Positions 1 to 11,335 of a stretch of DNA of 64,000 nucleotides are shown here, one piece after another. Numbering within the stretch: position 1 is the first letter of the stretch; every line of letters starts with the position of its first letter. The notes beneath the pieces are model-generated. The model was not told the DNA's origin, ran no database searches, and worked only from the letters and a program-made list of their open reading frames with translations. Source of the DNA: Pelobates cultripes (Eukaryota; Chordata; Amphibia; Anura; Pelobatidae); NCBI GenBank assembly GCA_933207985.1, contig OW240912.1, forward strand, positions 201,087,593 to 201,151,592, given 5' to 3'. The translations under genes and the position numbers were made by a program.

Positions 1-240
1 AGAGGTGAGAGATACACTAGCTGTGTTCCATTTTCTGTAACGAGACAAGAATGTTAGTAAATAATACAACACATTAGAACATAATAAAAAAGCACTTAAT
101 TCCTTCAGCATCTGTATGTGGAATTTAAACAATGGTACAGGTCTTGTTCATAATGACCAGCAATTCCCTTATCTGTATTCATAAAAAAATATCTGTAATG
201 TAAACCAAGTGATTTATATGAATAAAACAACTCCATATGC
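1..240. repeat. Left arm of inverted repeat around a Penelope-like remnant
   Basis: This arm is the near-exact reverse complement of 923-1161. For example it opens AGAGGTGAGAGATACACT, and the other arm ends with the complement of that. The arm runs into the window edge, so its true outer end is unknown. Between the arms lie an AT palindrome and a GIY-YIG reading frame. Inverted partial duplications like this are common in Penelope-like insertions. Confidence 0.85.
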
Positions 241-263
241 TTAAAGTAAATAAATAAATATAT

Positions 264-287
264 ATATCTTAGTATGTATTTCATTAT

Positions 288-318
<31 letters not shown>

Positions 319-339
319 ATGAAATACATACTAAGATAT
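264..339. repeat. AT-rich palindrome
   Basis: A near-perfect palindrome of about 76 bp. Arms reading CTTAGTATGTATTTCATT fold onto their complement through a (TA)n centre. It lies just inside the left inverted arm and may mark a foldback or a recombination junction. Confidence 0.8.
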
Positions 340-521
340 GGGAAGTAGTTAAGAACAAATTCCACTTGATAACACCTATATGACGATAAGAATCCATACC
401 AGGATAAGAATATTAGTAACAGACAAATACACCTATATACTTAAAAACACCATAAAATTCTATATAATCAAGAAAAGAACTACAACTGTAAGGACAAAAG
501 AAGATTCAACTAAAAGAAGTG

Positions 522-926
522 CTATAAAAATGCATTTAACTGGAAATCTACATTGAGGCCATGGGGGACTATGGTATTAAGTGAAAATATCCATTTTGCC
601 TCAGATTGATCGAGTTTAGTATCTATACTTCTTCCTCTCCAATGCACATTCACTTTTTCTATAGCTACAAAAGTCAGTCCTGCTGGATCTGCTCTATGTG
701 TCTCTTTGAAATGTTTCGATAGATTATGAGTCAATAAGCCTTTTTTAATGTTTCTAATGTGTTCTGCAATCCTAGTTTTCAAAGATCTTTTAGTCCGTCC
801 AACATATTGTTTCTGGCATGGGCATGTGATAAGATATATCACTCCTAAAGTATTGCAATTCATATTTGTCCTAATCTTATGTTCTTTTAAATCGTTAGAC
901 GATATAAATTTGGTGCTTGTTAGCAT
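522..926 (-). mobile_element. Penelope-like element, C-terminal GIY-YIG endonuclease part (5'-truncated)
   Basis: The open frame (134 residues) has the layout of the C-terminal endonuclease of Penelope-like retroelements. It shows V-I-Y at 29-31, a C-P-C pair at 35-37, Y-V-G at 41-43, the family's conserved Arg in TRIAEH at 52, and a likely catalytic Glu at 109 followed by W-I-F-S-L and P-H-G-L-N. In the family this domain nicks DNA for target-primed reverse transcription. No reverse transcriptase is seen upstream; the frame starts almost exactly where the right inverted arm begins, so the element is cut off at its 5' side. The short frame itself is not visibly broken. It is a retroelement remnant and not a host gene. 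Confidence 0.85.
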
Positions 927-1161
927 ATGGAGTTGTTTTATTCGTATAAATCACTTTGTTTACATTACAGATATTTTTTATGAATACAGATAAGGGAATT
1001 GCTGGTCATTATGCACAAGACCTGTACCGTTGTTTAAATTCAACATACAGATGCTGAAGGAATTAAGTGTTTTTTTATTATGTTCTAATGTGTTGTATTA
1101 TTTACTAACATTCTTGTCTCGTTACAGAAAATGGAACACAGCTAGTGTATCTCTCACCTCT
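923..1161. repeat. Right arm of inverted repeat around the Penelope-like remnant
   Basis: Reverse complement of 1-240 with scattered mismatches. It overlaps the start of the GIY-YIG frame by a few bases, which suggests the rearrangement junction lies there. Confidence 0.85.
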
Positions 1162-1659
1162 TGCATCCTATCTATTCTAATACTAATTATCTGGAAAGTA
1201 GTACTACTTGCATTTTATCATAATATTTGAGGTTTATAAGGTGGTGAATTAAGCCTGAGGAGATAATATGTATATAAATTGTTACATCGTATTGTTAACA
1301 GCTCGTGCAAAGTTAAGATGCAACATTGATGCAATGTCTAACCATCAATCTCGAACGGTTTATAATTTGATATGATGGTTGTTAGGAGAAAAGCTATTAT
1401 TTTAGGTGCATAACTGTCTGTGTATGAAAGAACAGCAGTCCTACTGAAATTAAGAGAAGTGATGGGTATTTTATAAAAGTATTTTATTATAGTAAAGCTT
1501 TTTATTAACTTTTATTGTATCCATTTTTTTAAAAGTTTCTATTATATTAAATTGTACTGTATTAATCTGTATTAATCAATTCTCTGCATTTACTTTCTGG
1601 TGTTTAACATTTTTTTATACAATGTAATGTAATTTATTCTGTATGGACTTTAATTAATT

Positions 1660-2000
1660 AACAACTGAGGGATATATAAGCAGTCCCATATGGAGGTTAA
1701 CACATACGTCTCTGAGGAAGTAGGGCTATTCCCTACGAAACGCGTCAGACAGTAGACAGAACGTCCACACAGCGCAGTTCCCCCGAAGTGAGGCTCGAGG
1801 TGGAATGCACTGTGGTACGCAAGCCGTCCTCACCGGCGATCAGAATTTGGATATTGAATTGTGAAGAACATCCATATACATCCGTGCCTGGACATAAGGT
1901 TGTTGTGTATTTTTTACCTTTAATGGACTGGTATTTTTACTGTGGACTTATTTTTAACTTTATTTTACAATTCTGAAATAAATTTGACTTTTATATTCTC
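1660..2000 (+). mobile_element. Penelope-type pLTR (terminal region)
   Basis: AT-rich sequence leads into the block CTCTGAGGAAGTAGGG...CCCTACGAAACGCGTC, followed by a TTACCTTTAATGGACTGG segment and AATAAA. The hairpin-GAAACGCGTC signature is typical of Penelope-like pLTRs in vertebrates. It is on the opposite strand from the GIY-YIG frame at 522-926, consistent with a rearranged or compound insertion. Confidence 0.6.
1708..1750 (+). ncRNA. Hammerhead-ribozyme-like motif (type I)
   Basis: The core parts occur in the right order. GTCT (1708-1711) can pair with AGAC (1747-1750) as stem I. CTGAGGA (1712-1718) fits CUGANGA. GTAGGG (1720-1725) pairs with CCCTAC (1731-1736) as stem II. GAAA (1737-1740) follows, then CGC and a GTC cleavage triplet (1744-1746). 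Stem III is tiny, as in minimal hammerheads of Penelope-like elements, which are thought to act as dimers. One extra A (1719) sits between the CUGANGA box and stem II, so this copy may be inactive. Confidence 0.6.
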
Positions 2001-2999
2001 AGTTGTTTTTTAGCAATATTTTTCATATTGCTTATAGCAACCAGCTCTTGGTACTGGTTTTGCTTGGTTATCATTAATATCTGACTTACAGGACAGTAGT
2101 CAGTGTAATTTAAGTATTTTTATGCCATCTGGTTATTATATCTTTCATTTTTCGAAGTATAAAATTTGGCATAAGGTTATATTTGCCCGGGGATATTCTT
2201 TTTTCCTGGCTTAAGGATATCCATGCCATACAGATATCCCTGGAATCATTTTTGACATTGCACATCTATATCTGAATACATCAGTGTGTTATCTGAGACC
2301 AAGTCCCATTTCTGCTACATACTTATTTTTTATTTTTTTTATTTTTTTTATTAGTTAGCTCATGGATATTTGCTGCTATCTTTATAGTACAACACATTTT
2401 ATGTATATTGTTTCTATAGGTTTTTGGTGTATTCCTATATGTTTCCAGTTTTAGAGCTTTCTATATAAAGGTCTTTTTCCCTCTTTTTTTCTGTATATTT
2501 TTATATCAGAATTTATCTTATTACAGTTATTTAGCATGCCTTTAGCTCATTTATGCTGCAAAACCGTACCTTCGATATTGTCTTCTATAACTCCATATCC
2601 TCTAGAAAACTCCTGATACCAGGTGATCCATTTAGATTCTTGCAAATCCATTGTTTTGCTTCCATTGACTTGCTAAAGTAAAGTTGAGTGTATATGACCA
2701 TGGGTCCTGCTATCATTTGTGGTTGTAATGTTCTGAAATCACACCTTCATGGCCCTAAAAGGGTTGACCTTTTTCTCTTAGATTTTTTACAAGCCAATTC
2801 CTACAGATACCTGGACGACCTTATTGTATGGGAATACAAGCTCATCTCTAAAATTACTCTGGGAAAGCAGTTTGGTGAACAAAGCTGTTCCAATGCTCTT
2901 AATCTTGTGAATCTTACAAATTCACTTCCCTATCAACACCCATTTTTTTCAAGTTTCTCTCTCTTTTTTTAATGTTACTGTTGTAAAATTGAACAAGCA
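2001..2999. other. Gene-free AT-rich stretch (zbtb8b intron)
   Basis: AT-rich sequence with no recognisable coding exon or intact mobile element. I looked here on the minus strand for the last zbtb8b exon (the rest of finger 2 and the acidic C-terminus) and did not see it, so that exon should lie beyond the left edge. Confidence 0.5.
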
Positions 3000-3001
3000 T
3001 A

Positions 3002-3291
3002 CAGTTGCAAGAAAAAGTATGTGAACCCTTTGGAATGATATGGATTTCTGCACAAATTGTTCATAAAATGTGATCTGATCATCATCTAAGTCACAACAAT
3101 AGACAATCACAGTCTGCTTAAACTAATAACACACAAAGAATGAAATGTTGCATGTTTTTATTGAACACATCATGTAAACATTCACATTGTCTATTGTTGT
3201 GACTTAGATGATGATCAGATCACATTTTATGACCAATTTGTGCAGAAATCCATATCATTCCAAAGGGTTCACATACTTTTTCTTGCAACTG
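3002..3291. mobile_element. Tc1/mariner-type MITE with TA target duplication
   Basis: A 290-bp palindromic element with long terminal inverted repeats, starting CAGTTGCAAGAAAAAGTATG and ending in the complement. A TA dinucleotide flanks each side (3000-3001 and 3292-3293). The arms are over 100 bp with few mismatches and there is no transposase. The terminal sequence is familiar from Tc1/mariner-like elements of fish and frogs. It sits in the last visible zbtb8b intron. Confidence 0.85.
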
Positions 3292-3441
3292 TATGTACAT
3301 CTATCTACTGACTTACATGTGATTCTGTGTGCTTCTTCCCCCTGATAATTGTGGCTTAATGTCCGTCCTAACAGTGTTAAATAAAGAGTTATTTAAAAAA
3401 AGAAGTATCACGGATTTAAAATCAGAAGATTGCATACTTAC

Positions 3442-3620
3442 AGTGAGTGCATGGCTGCGCAAATGCTCTTGACGAGTAAACCTCTTGCCACAAATCTCAC
3501 ACGGGTAAGGCCTCTCTCCTGTGTGTGAACGGATGTGACGCTTCAAAATGCCCTTTTGTTTTGCAGTGTAGGGACAAAACGGACACTTGTGCAGCTTGAT
3601 GGGAACCACTAGAACATCCC
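3442..3620 (-). CDS. zbtb8b: zbtb8b zinc-finger exon (internal coding exon)
   Basis: This 179-bp exon carries the first C2H2 finger (C-P-F-C ... H-I-R-S-H), the linker HTGERPYPC, and most of a second finger (C-E-I-C ... H-L-R-S-H). The second finger's last His lies beyond the splice site. The acceptor TTTCCTTTAG ends at 3621 and the donor GTAAGT begins at 3441. Two leading bases complete a Gly codon with the last base of the BTB exon, giving E-D-T-G-D-V-L-V-V-P, which matches the corresponding stretch I know from vertebrate ZBTB8B. The fingers should bind DNA in the nucleus. The final coding exon is outside the window, so the gene is partial here. Confidence 0.93.
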
Positions 3621-3950
3621 CTAAAGGAAACATGGTATTTAGCACACAGTTGGTGATAAGGAATCTAACTAAATTAAACGTATTCATTTTTTTACTTATT
3701 CATTTTCAAAGTAAGTTTACAAATTTTAACTATTCAGACTTTTCAATAAACCAGAATGGAACAGGTAACATTAAGCAAAACGTTTAAAAGCTTATCTCTT
3801 TTCTGCAAATAGATATTTAACATTTTTAAGTAAAATTAAACAACATTGAGAAATTTTACTAAAAGTCTATATTTACACCAATTTATTTTACATTTTTTAT
3901 TTACACGGATTTATATTATTGTCAATGCTGTTTTGATGAAAGATATTAAC

Positions 3951-4876
3951 CTGTGTCCTCTCCATACCAGTCACCCTGAATGTCCATCATAGAACTCATG
4001 GGGACACCTGCATCCTCTTGACGGGATTCAAAGTCACGTGGGAAATGGTGAACTTGATCGTCCTTCCTCTGGTTAGAACTATTACGCAGGAGAGCCTCTA
4101 AAAATTGCTTCATATGATAATTATGAGAGAGATCCATCCCTGCACCTCCATGCAAACTTTCATCTCCCTGCTCCATTCCAGGCGGCATTGGGTATGGCTG
4201 AAGCCCCTCAGTCACTTCTACCACATCAGAATCAAATTCTTCCTTGGGTTCCACTGCTTTACCAGAGCTCTTTTCCTCGGGAGACCCAACACTGGGGTTA
4301 TCCTTATCCAAAACCTCTACAGAGTTGCAGCTACTACAATCTCCACATGGTGGCTCTTTCTGACAGTCTCCAACACCTCCTTTCTCTTGCAAGGCCCTAA
4401 GAGCTGCTCCTCTTGCACTTCCTAAGCCATCACTCCCACTGTCTGCTTGTCCAAATGAACTTTCTCGCTCAATCTTTCTGCAGATGTCCAGCGAGGAGCG
4501 AATATAGGCCTTGCAAAAGTTGACCACATCAGTCATTTGCAAGTAACTAGCTGCACTCATAACCTCGATCACATTCTCTCCACACAGGTTCAGTTTTCCA
4601 GAGTAAAGAAAGTCCAGTATGGTGGAGAATGCCTCAGAGGTAACAATATCTAGAGAAGCTGTACTATGTCTTCCACTGTCCTGGATATAGTGGACAAGCA
4701 TGGCTCGAAAGTAGCCGCTGTTTGCAAATAATACATTCCTGTGTGCCTTGAAAATTCTTCCTTCCACAATGATACTACAGTCACAGAAGAAATCTCTCTT
4801 CCGCTGCTCATTCAACTCTCCCAGGAGTTTTGTATAGTATGATGGCATCTCCATGTTTTAAATGACTCCAAACCAA
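3951..4876 (-). CDS. zbtb8b: zbtb8b BTB/POZ exon with start codon
   Basis: Zinc finger and BTB domain protein 8B, a probable nuclear transcription regulator whose BTB domain mediates dimerisation. Translation starts at ATG 4854-4852, and 22 bases of 5' UTR follow the acceptor CTTTTGCAG (exon start 4876). The donor G|GTTAAT ends the exon at 3951 after 301 codons plus one base. Residues about 14-124 form the BTB fold, including D-F-F-C-D-C-S-I, F-K-A-H-R-N-V-L-F and the Y-L-Q-M helix. A low-complexity acidic linker follows, ending S-S-M-M-D-I-Q-G-D-W-Y-G-E-D-T-G, which is characteristic of ZBTB8B rather than ZBTB8A. The frame is intact. The next coding exon is 3442-3620. Confidence 0.95.
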
Positions 4877-5219
4877 CTGCAAAAGATGAATAAGAAATAC
4901 AATGAATCTAGTTGAAAATTAATTCTAATTCTGTGGTATTTTACAAATGTAAATTGAGAGAAAAGATCCTAACTCATGATAAGGACTGGCTCCATTTAAG
5001 ATCAAAAGGCTATTGAGTGCATCATATATTGTAGCAAAAGTCAGTCTTTTTATTTGAAACAAGTGGAGACTTTCCACTTTCTTGTTTAAAAAAAACAAAA
5101 ACCAAAAAACTGCCTTTTAGAAGAAACCTCAGGTGTGCCTGGATATTTCTTTTCTTCCATTTGACATTCTCCAGTGTAGACTGGATGGAGCGGTCTACAC
5201 CCACCAGGGCTGCAGACAA

Positions 5220-5560
5220 GCAGATATCTATATTGCTCCTATCCACCCACTACTGCTCCATCCTCAATCACAGCTCTTACCCCCTGTACTCCTTATCACA
5301 GCCCTTATCCCAGATCACAGCCCTTATTACACCCTTTATTTCCTTACACTTACTACAGCACCAGCACCCACTAAATCTTCTATTACACCCTGCACTCACT
5401 ACAGCCCCTAATTCCACCAGCTCCCACTAAAGACCCTATCCCTCTGCACACACTATAGCCCCTATTACTCCCTGCATCAACTACAGCCACTATAATTACT
5501 ACACTCACTACAACCCCTATCTCATATGCACCTCTACAGCCCCTATCACTCACCTGCACC
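5220..5560. repeat. Degenerate minisatellite (CAGCCCCTAT...CTGCAC units)
   Basis: Loose tandem units of roughly 30-40 bp built on ACTACAGCCCCTAT and CTCCCTGCAC. The same units resume after the inserted hAT MITE, at 6198-6300. Confidence 0.7.
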
Positions 5561-6197
5561 CAGGGCCGGCCTTAGGCATTCAGGCGCCCTGTGAGAAACA
5601 TATTCGCAGCGCCCCCCTCACCTATAATCCATGTATAGTGTGTGTGTATAGAAGTGTAGTGATTGTATAGTGGATTTATTAAATTAATAATGATTTAAAA
5701 ATAAATATTCATTACACACACATACACACACAGAGTTACAGGCAGACAGTCATACACACACACACACATTTGCAGATAATTACAAAAACACACAGGTACA
5801 GATGGACAGTCACATACATACAGCCACATATACAGTGTCACTCATACACCGTTACATGCAGACAGCCACACACACACACACAGAGGCAGAGAGCCACATA
5901 CACACACAAAGGCAGTCACACACACACACACAAAGGCAGACAGTCACACATAGTTACCTCTATTCATTATGGAGGTGGAAGTAATGCAGCTCCTGGATTC
6001 TGGTTGTTGGGGAAGCAGGGACTCCTTCCTGCTTCCCATGCAGTAATTACCCGGTACTTCTAGCCCCGCCCCCACCGCACGCTAAGCCCCGCCGCTTTTT
6101 TTCTTTCTAATCCCTGGTGGAGAATAATGAAATCCTCCACCCGGGTAGCCGGCAATGTGCGAGCTGCACAGCTCGCACACCCCTAAGGCCGGCCCTG
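5561..6197. mobile_element. hAT-like MITE, CAGGGCCGGCCTTAGG family, copy 1
   Basis: It begins CAGGGCCGGCCTTAGG and ends in the exact complement CCTAAGGCCGGCCCTG. Inside are a CA-rich tract, a conserved block with GGAAGCAGGGACTCCTTCC, and a CpG-rich end. It is inserted in a minisatellite, which obscures the target duplication. The copy at 10696 has a clear 8-bp one. No transposase is present. Confidence 0.85.
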
Positions 6198-6894
6198 CAG
6201 CCCCTATACTTTCCCTGCACCCATTATAGCACATAACCCTCCCTTGAATTTACTACAGCCTCTACCCCCTGCATACCAAATAGTGTCTATCCCATCTACA
6301 GTAAGGTGCACACAGGCTTCCACTGAGTTGCGGTGCAACTTTACTACCAATGTAAGCAAAGGGAGGATGAAATGAATGGGTGCCAGTGTAAATGTATATT
6401 TGTGTAATGTACTACAGCCACAAAATGTTCTTTATTTCTGTTTAATGACAGTTAAGGCTGGGACGTTCCCACACCTCAGCTTTTGTCCTATTGTTACTTC
6501 TAAAAGGACTCTCAATTTTTTTCCACTAGTGGTACATTCATTATGTGGGCGGCAACATTTAAATATCTAGTTTAAGCTCAAAATAACAGGTTTGTCAAAA
6601 GCAGGACTAATCCCTTAAGAGAGCTAAACTGGATAAATTCCCATCAAACCCAAAAATAAGTGCTAGTTATCATCTTTACAGGTGTCATGGGATTGTATAC
6701 ATGTAAAATGTTACTGAAACAAGGCAATGAATAGGCTTGGTATCTTTTGAGTGAAATTAAAACTTGCGAACATATTTCATACATTTGAAACTCTTGCTGT
6801 GCTGTAATAAATTGTGAAATTTTTAAGTACCCCTTTATTAAAGAGTTTTAGAAAAGATATCAACAACAATCAATTATGCACAAATCTATCACTA
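6198..6894. other. Minisatellite remainder and gene-free intron sequence
   Basis: The first 100 bases continue the CAGCCCC minisatellite. The rest is unremarkable AT-rich sequence with no supported gene. Confidence 0.5.
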
Positions 6895-8097
6895 TTAACC
6901 CCGTACGGATTGAGCCAAATGTACACGTTGTGATCAAAACAAAAACAAAAACTTGAATTTGCGCTATATGTCTGTTCAGGCGTAATTCGCCTCTTTTATA
7001 TTATGTGCACCCACACTTATTATATATCATTTTATTCAGGGGAAACAGGGCTTTCATTTAACATAAAATATTTAGGCATGAAACATAATTTAATATCAAT
7101 AAAATATTTTTTAAAAATGGTAGAAAATAAGAATTTTTAAAAAACATTTTAGTTCTATGTGACATTCTAACTGTGAATGTCATAATACAGTTTGTTTTTA
7201 CTGCAATAAAATACACATATTTGTATTCAGCGATGTCTCACGTGTAAAACGGTACCTCCCGTGTACAGGTTTTATGGTGTTTTAAGAAGTTACAGAGTCA
7301 ATTATAGCATGTTACATTTCATTTTTTTTCACATTGAAATTCGCCAGATTGGTTACGTTGTCTTTGAGAGTGTATGGTAGCCCGGGAATGAGAATTTTGG
7401 TCAGTGTTTGTGACTAAGTGGCTACTAAAAAAGACTGGACATACCCCATTTGCAGTACCTTGGGTTGTCTACTATTGCAAATGGTATGCCATCCTGGGGG
7501 TAATTTTCATTCCTGGGCTACCATACGGTCTCAAAGGCAACGTAAACAATCTTTCGAATTTCAATGTGAAAAAACTGAAACGCAAGCCTTATATTTGACT
7601 CTGTAACTTTTGAAAACACCATAAAACCTGTACACATAAGGGGTACTGTTATACTCAGGAGACTGCGCTTAACACAAATATTAGTGTTTCAAAACAGTAA
7701 AACATATCACAACAATTATATTGTCCGTGTAAGTGCCATTTGTGTGTAAAAAATGCAAAAAATTTCACTTTCACTGACGATATCATCGTTGTAATACATT
7801 TTACAGTTTTGAAACACTAATATTTGTGTTCAGCAAAGTCTTCTGAGTAAAAGAGAACCCCGCATGTACAGGTTTTATGGTGTCTTGGAAAGTTACAGGG
7901 TTAAATATAGTGCTAGCAAATTAAATTCCCTGGTCTTTTGCCCTGGGTTGTCAGGCAGGTCCCACAAATTGTAATTAATAAAGTGACCTGATTATGTAAT
8001 ATTATTACATAAATATATACGTAGAATTATTATATATATTTTTAAAAATTATTTTTATATAAGTATATATTTATAGTGATATAAACGTATATACTTA

Positions 8098-8129
<32 letters not shown>

Positions 8130-8676
8130 ATTTCGTTCTACGTGCATTTTGATAGAGATATATATACATATTAATTTTAAAATACAGTTAGTACAAAATT
8201 ACACACATATATTTATTTAAATTTTTTAACGTATTTACATATTTATTTTATATTATATATAAATATATATAATGATTATATGTATATATATATATATATA
8301 TATGTGTATGTGTATATGTGTATACACATACATACACACACACATAGATCATATATATATAATAAAGTCTAAGTCTAAGTATATATAATTTAATTTTCAA
8401 CTGTTTTAACATTTAATTATTTTACAGGCACTCCCCCTGCTGGCACTGCCTTGGAGGGTTATGCAGTCCATGTGATTGTGAGGTCCTTGCAAGGAAATCG
8501 TGATCACATGGCCCAGGGGGGCCAAAACAGACGGAGGGGGACTCCCTGGGCTGCCAGGTGAGTCCCTACACCGCTATAAGTAAACAGTACGGCGGGGACG
8601 TGCTATGCCGCCCCCTGGTGTTTAGAGCCGGGACCCCAAGGACAGCATAGCACGCCCGCCGTCCTTAAGGGGTTAA
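6895..8676. mobile_element. TTAACCCC-type non-autonomous DNA transposon (TTAA duplication)
   Basis: The left end TTAACCCCGTACGGA and right end TCCTTAAGGGGTTAA are inverted copies, and each contains the TTAA target site. An internal foldback pairs roughly 7250-7410 with 7500-7650, sharing GTACAGGTTTTATGGTG and its complement. A (TA)n block lies near 8100. No transposase frame is present. TTAA targeting fits the Kolobok or piggyBac superfamilies. Confidence 0.7.
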
Positions 8677-8824
8677 AATTGTATCAAGGCCATCTTTAAC
8701 TCAGTACAAAAGTGGCAGCTGCCCAGACCAAAACATGGCACAGATTACATGGGGTCTCATGTCCATCTGCTAAATATGAACATGAAAAAAAAAAGATAAG
8801 TGATAGAAAGCGAGTGGGAATATA

Positions 8825-9354
8825 TTAAAGGAACACTATAAAGTCAGGAACACAAACATGTATTCCTGACTCTATAGTGTTAAAGCCACCATCAACCTCC
8901 CCTGGAGCCCCCTTACCACCTTAAATATAGCAAAATCTTACTTTTATTGCATTCTGCCTCTGCCCCTGATCTGCCTGCTTGGCTGACATCATCAAAAGTG
9001 TTTGGCTAAGACTGTCAAGCGGGCAGATCATGGGTAGAGCCAGCAAAAGCCAAACAGAGCCCTGGCCAATCAGCATCACCTCATAGAGATACATTGAATC
9101 AATGCATTTCTATGAGGAGAGTTCAGTGTCTGCATGCAGAGCGTGAAGACACCCAATGACAGTGGTGCTCACTGTGCAGCATTGCCCCAGGAAGTACCTC
9201 TAGTAGCCATCTGATTAGTGGCCAGGGATACAGGCTGTAATGTAAACACTGCATTTTTTCTGAAAAAGACAGTGTTTACAGCAAGAGAATGATTATACTC
9301 ATAAGAACAAATACAAGAAGCTGAGTTGTTCTGGTGACTACAGTGTACCTTTAC
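8825..9354. mobile_element. Kolobok/T2-type MITE (TTAAAGG...CACTATA ends)
   Basis: The left end is TTAAAGGAACACTATAAAGTC and the right end is an inverted, diverged version, GACTACAGTGTACCTTTA. About 530 bp, with no transposase. Similar ends recur at 11776, 12016, 44669, 60894 and 60929. Confidence 0.75.
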
Positions 9355-9754
9355 GTAAATATAAAAGATGGGAGATACAGACAAAGAATAAAGAAACAAA
9401 GGGAGGAGAGTTGTGAAGTTCGGAGTGATGAAGAGAAGGAAAATACGAGACAAAGAATAAGCATGCTAACATGAATGTCACTTTAAAATATACAATTTGC
9501 AGAGATCACTGAATTTCCACAGATAAACTGATGGTTTTCAGCTGTGTTCTATACTTATCCAAGCTAGCAAGGGATTTTGGTATCCACAGCTCAGATGAAA
9601 AAAAGAATGAATATAACTACTCAGCAAGCACCGTGCCTTCTACTTACAAAGCCTTGGAAGGTCACAGGCAGGGGTCAAGTCCTAAGGGAATAAAGTGTGG
9701 GAACTCACCCAAAGTTCCACCATCATCCCCCCCTCAAAAAAAAATTGCACTCAT

Positions 9755-9870
9755 ATGCATATTTAAACACACACTCACAGACACACGCATACACTCTCAC
9801 AGACACACACATACACTCTCACAGACACACACACACATACACTCTCACAGACACACACACATGCACACAA
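9755..9870. repeat. CA-rich microsatellite
   Basis: Imperfect ACACACTCTCACAGACACAC repeats. This gives apparent reading frames rich in H-T, which are not genes. Confidence 0.9.
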
Positions 9871-9983
9871 ATTATTCATATATTTTTTATTTATTTTTTA
9901 CAAAAGTCCACCCAGCCTCCGTACCTGGAGAGCTGGCGTGGACCTGTCCCTGGGGTCCAGTGGGGCGGGCAGCTGTCTCCATA

Positions 9984-10146
9984 TCACACGCGGCGAGGGA
10001 GCTGTGTCCTCTCTGCTGCCTCTCGTCGCGCGGGCTATCTGCTGATGCTGGGAGCCGGAATATGATGTCATATTCCGGCTCCCAGCATCAGCAAATGGCG
10101 CGCGGCGAGAGGCAGAATGAGGACACAGCTCCCTCGCCGGGTGTGA
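9984..10146. repeat. Long GC-rich palindrome
   Basis: Two arms of about 80 bp mirror each other around TG at 10066-10067. The inner arms read GGAGCCGGAATATGA and its complement; the outer arms read GAGGGAGCTGTGTCC and its complement. There are a few mismatches. It could extrude as a cruciform. Confidence 0.88.
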
Positions 10147-10272
10147 CAGGGAGAGAGCAGCCCGCCGGGGGGGTCCATCAGATGGCCATCAGGCCACCTC
10201 TTGGGACCCCATGACAGGGGGAGCATGGGGGGCTTTTGGGGGCGCCCCCTGAGTGCCTGCAGGACCACAAAC

Positions 10273-10318
10273 GGGAACAGCGTTCCTGCTCAAAAAAAAG
10301 TGCAGGAACGCTGTTCCC
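10273..10318. repeat. Perfect 17-bp hairpin with A-rich loop
   Basis: GGGAACAGCGTTCCTGC at 10273-10289 is the exact complement of 10302-10318, separated by a 12-base loop with an A8 run. It belongs to the same repeat block as the larger palindrome. Confidence 0.85.
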
Positions 10319-10695
10319 ACGCGTTCCTGCAGGACTCGAGCCCTGGTCACAGGGAAACCTCTTTCTCTCCTGTGATAATGTGCAGTGGAGTTGAGCATAG
10401 CAGCATGCATTTGCAAACCACTATTGCTGAATAGAACGAACAGGGCTCACAATTTCCACTCTCCAACTAGCCTTTTTGTTGAGCGAAACGTCAAACCTGG
10501 CGAGTAAAAATTCACCCCTGATGAGTGTGCTATGGACCCCCAGGTTTAAAGTGACGAGTAACTTTTAAGCCTGTTTAGTAGCATAGGACTTTGAATTTTT
10601 AGCCTTGAAACAAAGACAACAATCAGAAGTGCCTGCTCCAAAATGTATACAATGTTTCTTAAAATTGGCAGTCTAATCACCATAATCACTACATG

Positions 10696-11335
10696 CAGGG
10701 CCGGCCTTAGGGGTATGCGAGCTGTGCGGCCGCACAGGGCGCCATGGAGCAGAAGGGGCCATGTGGCCGACACAGCTCGCATATTGCTGGTTACCCGGGT
10801 GGAGGATTTCATTATTCTCCACCAGGGATTAAAAAGAAAAAAGCGGCGGGGCTTAGCGTGTAGTGGGGGCGGGGCTAGAAGTACCGGGTAATTACTGCAT
10901 GGGAAGCAGGAAAGAGTTCCTGCTTCCCCAACAACCAGAATTCAGGAGCTGCACTATTTCCCATAATGAATACAGGTAACTATGTGTGATTGTCTGCCTT
11001 TGTGTGTGTCTGTCTGCCTATGTGTGTGTGTGTGTGTGTGTCTGTCTGCCTCTGTGTGTGTGTGGCTGTCTGCATGAAACAGTGTATGTGTGACACTGTA
11101 TATGTGGCTGTATGTACGTGACTGTCCATCTGTACCTGTGTGTGTTTTTAATTATCTGCCTGTAAATGTGTGTGTGTGTAATGAATATTTATTTTTAAAT
11201 CATTATTAATTTAATAAATTCCCTATACAATCACTACACTTCTATACACCCACACTATACATGGATTATAGGGGGGGGGGGGGGCGCTGCAAAGATGTTT
11301 CGCACAGGGCATCTGAATGCCTAAGGCCGGCCCTG
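10696..11335. mobile_element. hAT-like MITE, CAGGGCCGGCCTTAGG family, copy 2 (opposite orientation)
   Basis: The ends are CAGGGCCGGCCTTAGG and its complement. The flanks ACTACATG and ACTACGTG form an 8-bp target duplication with one mismatch, as expected for hAT. The inside is the reverse complement of copy 1 (TG repeats, GGAAGCAGG block). A G12-type run lies near 11271. Confidence 0.88.

Noticed and set aside
4105..4425. Plus-strand frames across zbtb8b exon 2
   Set aside because: Shadows of the BTB exon, whose minus-strand frame matches a known family and has splice sites.
10480..10530. GAGCGAAACGTC followed by CCTGATGAG, considered as another hammerhead
   Set aside because: The core boxes are in the wrong order and no supporting stems were found; it belongs to a dispersed frog repeat.
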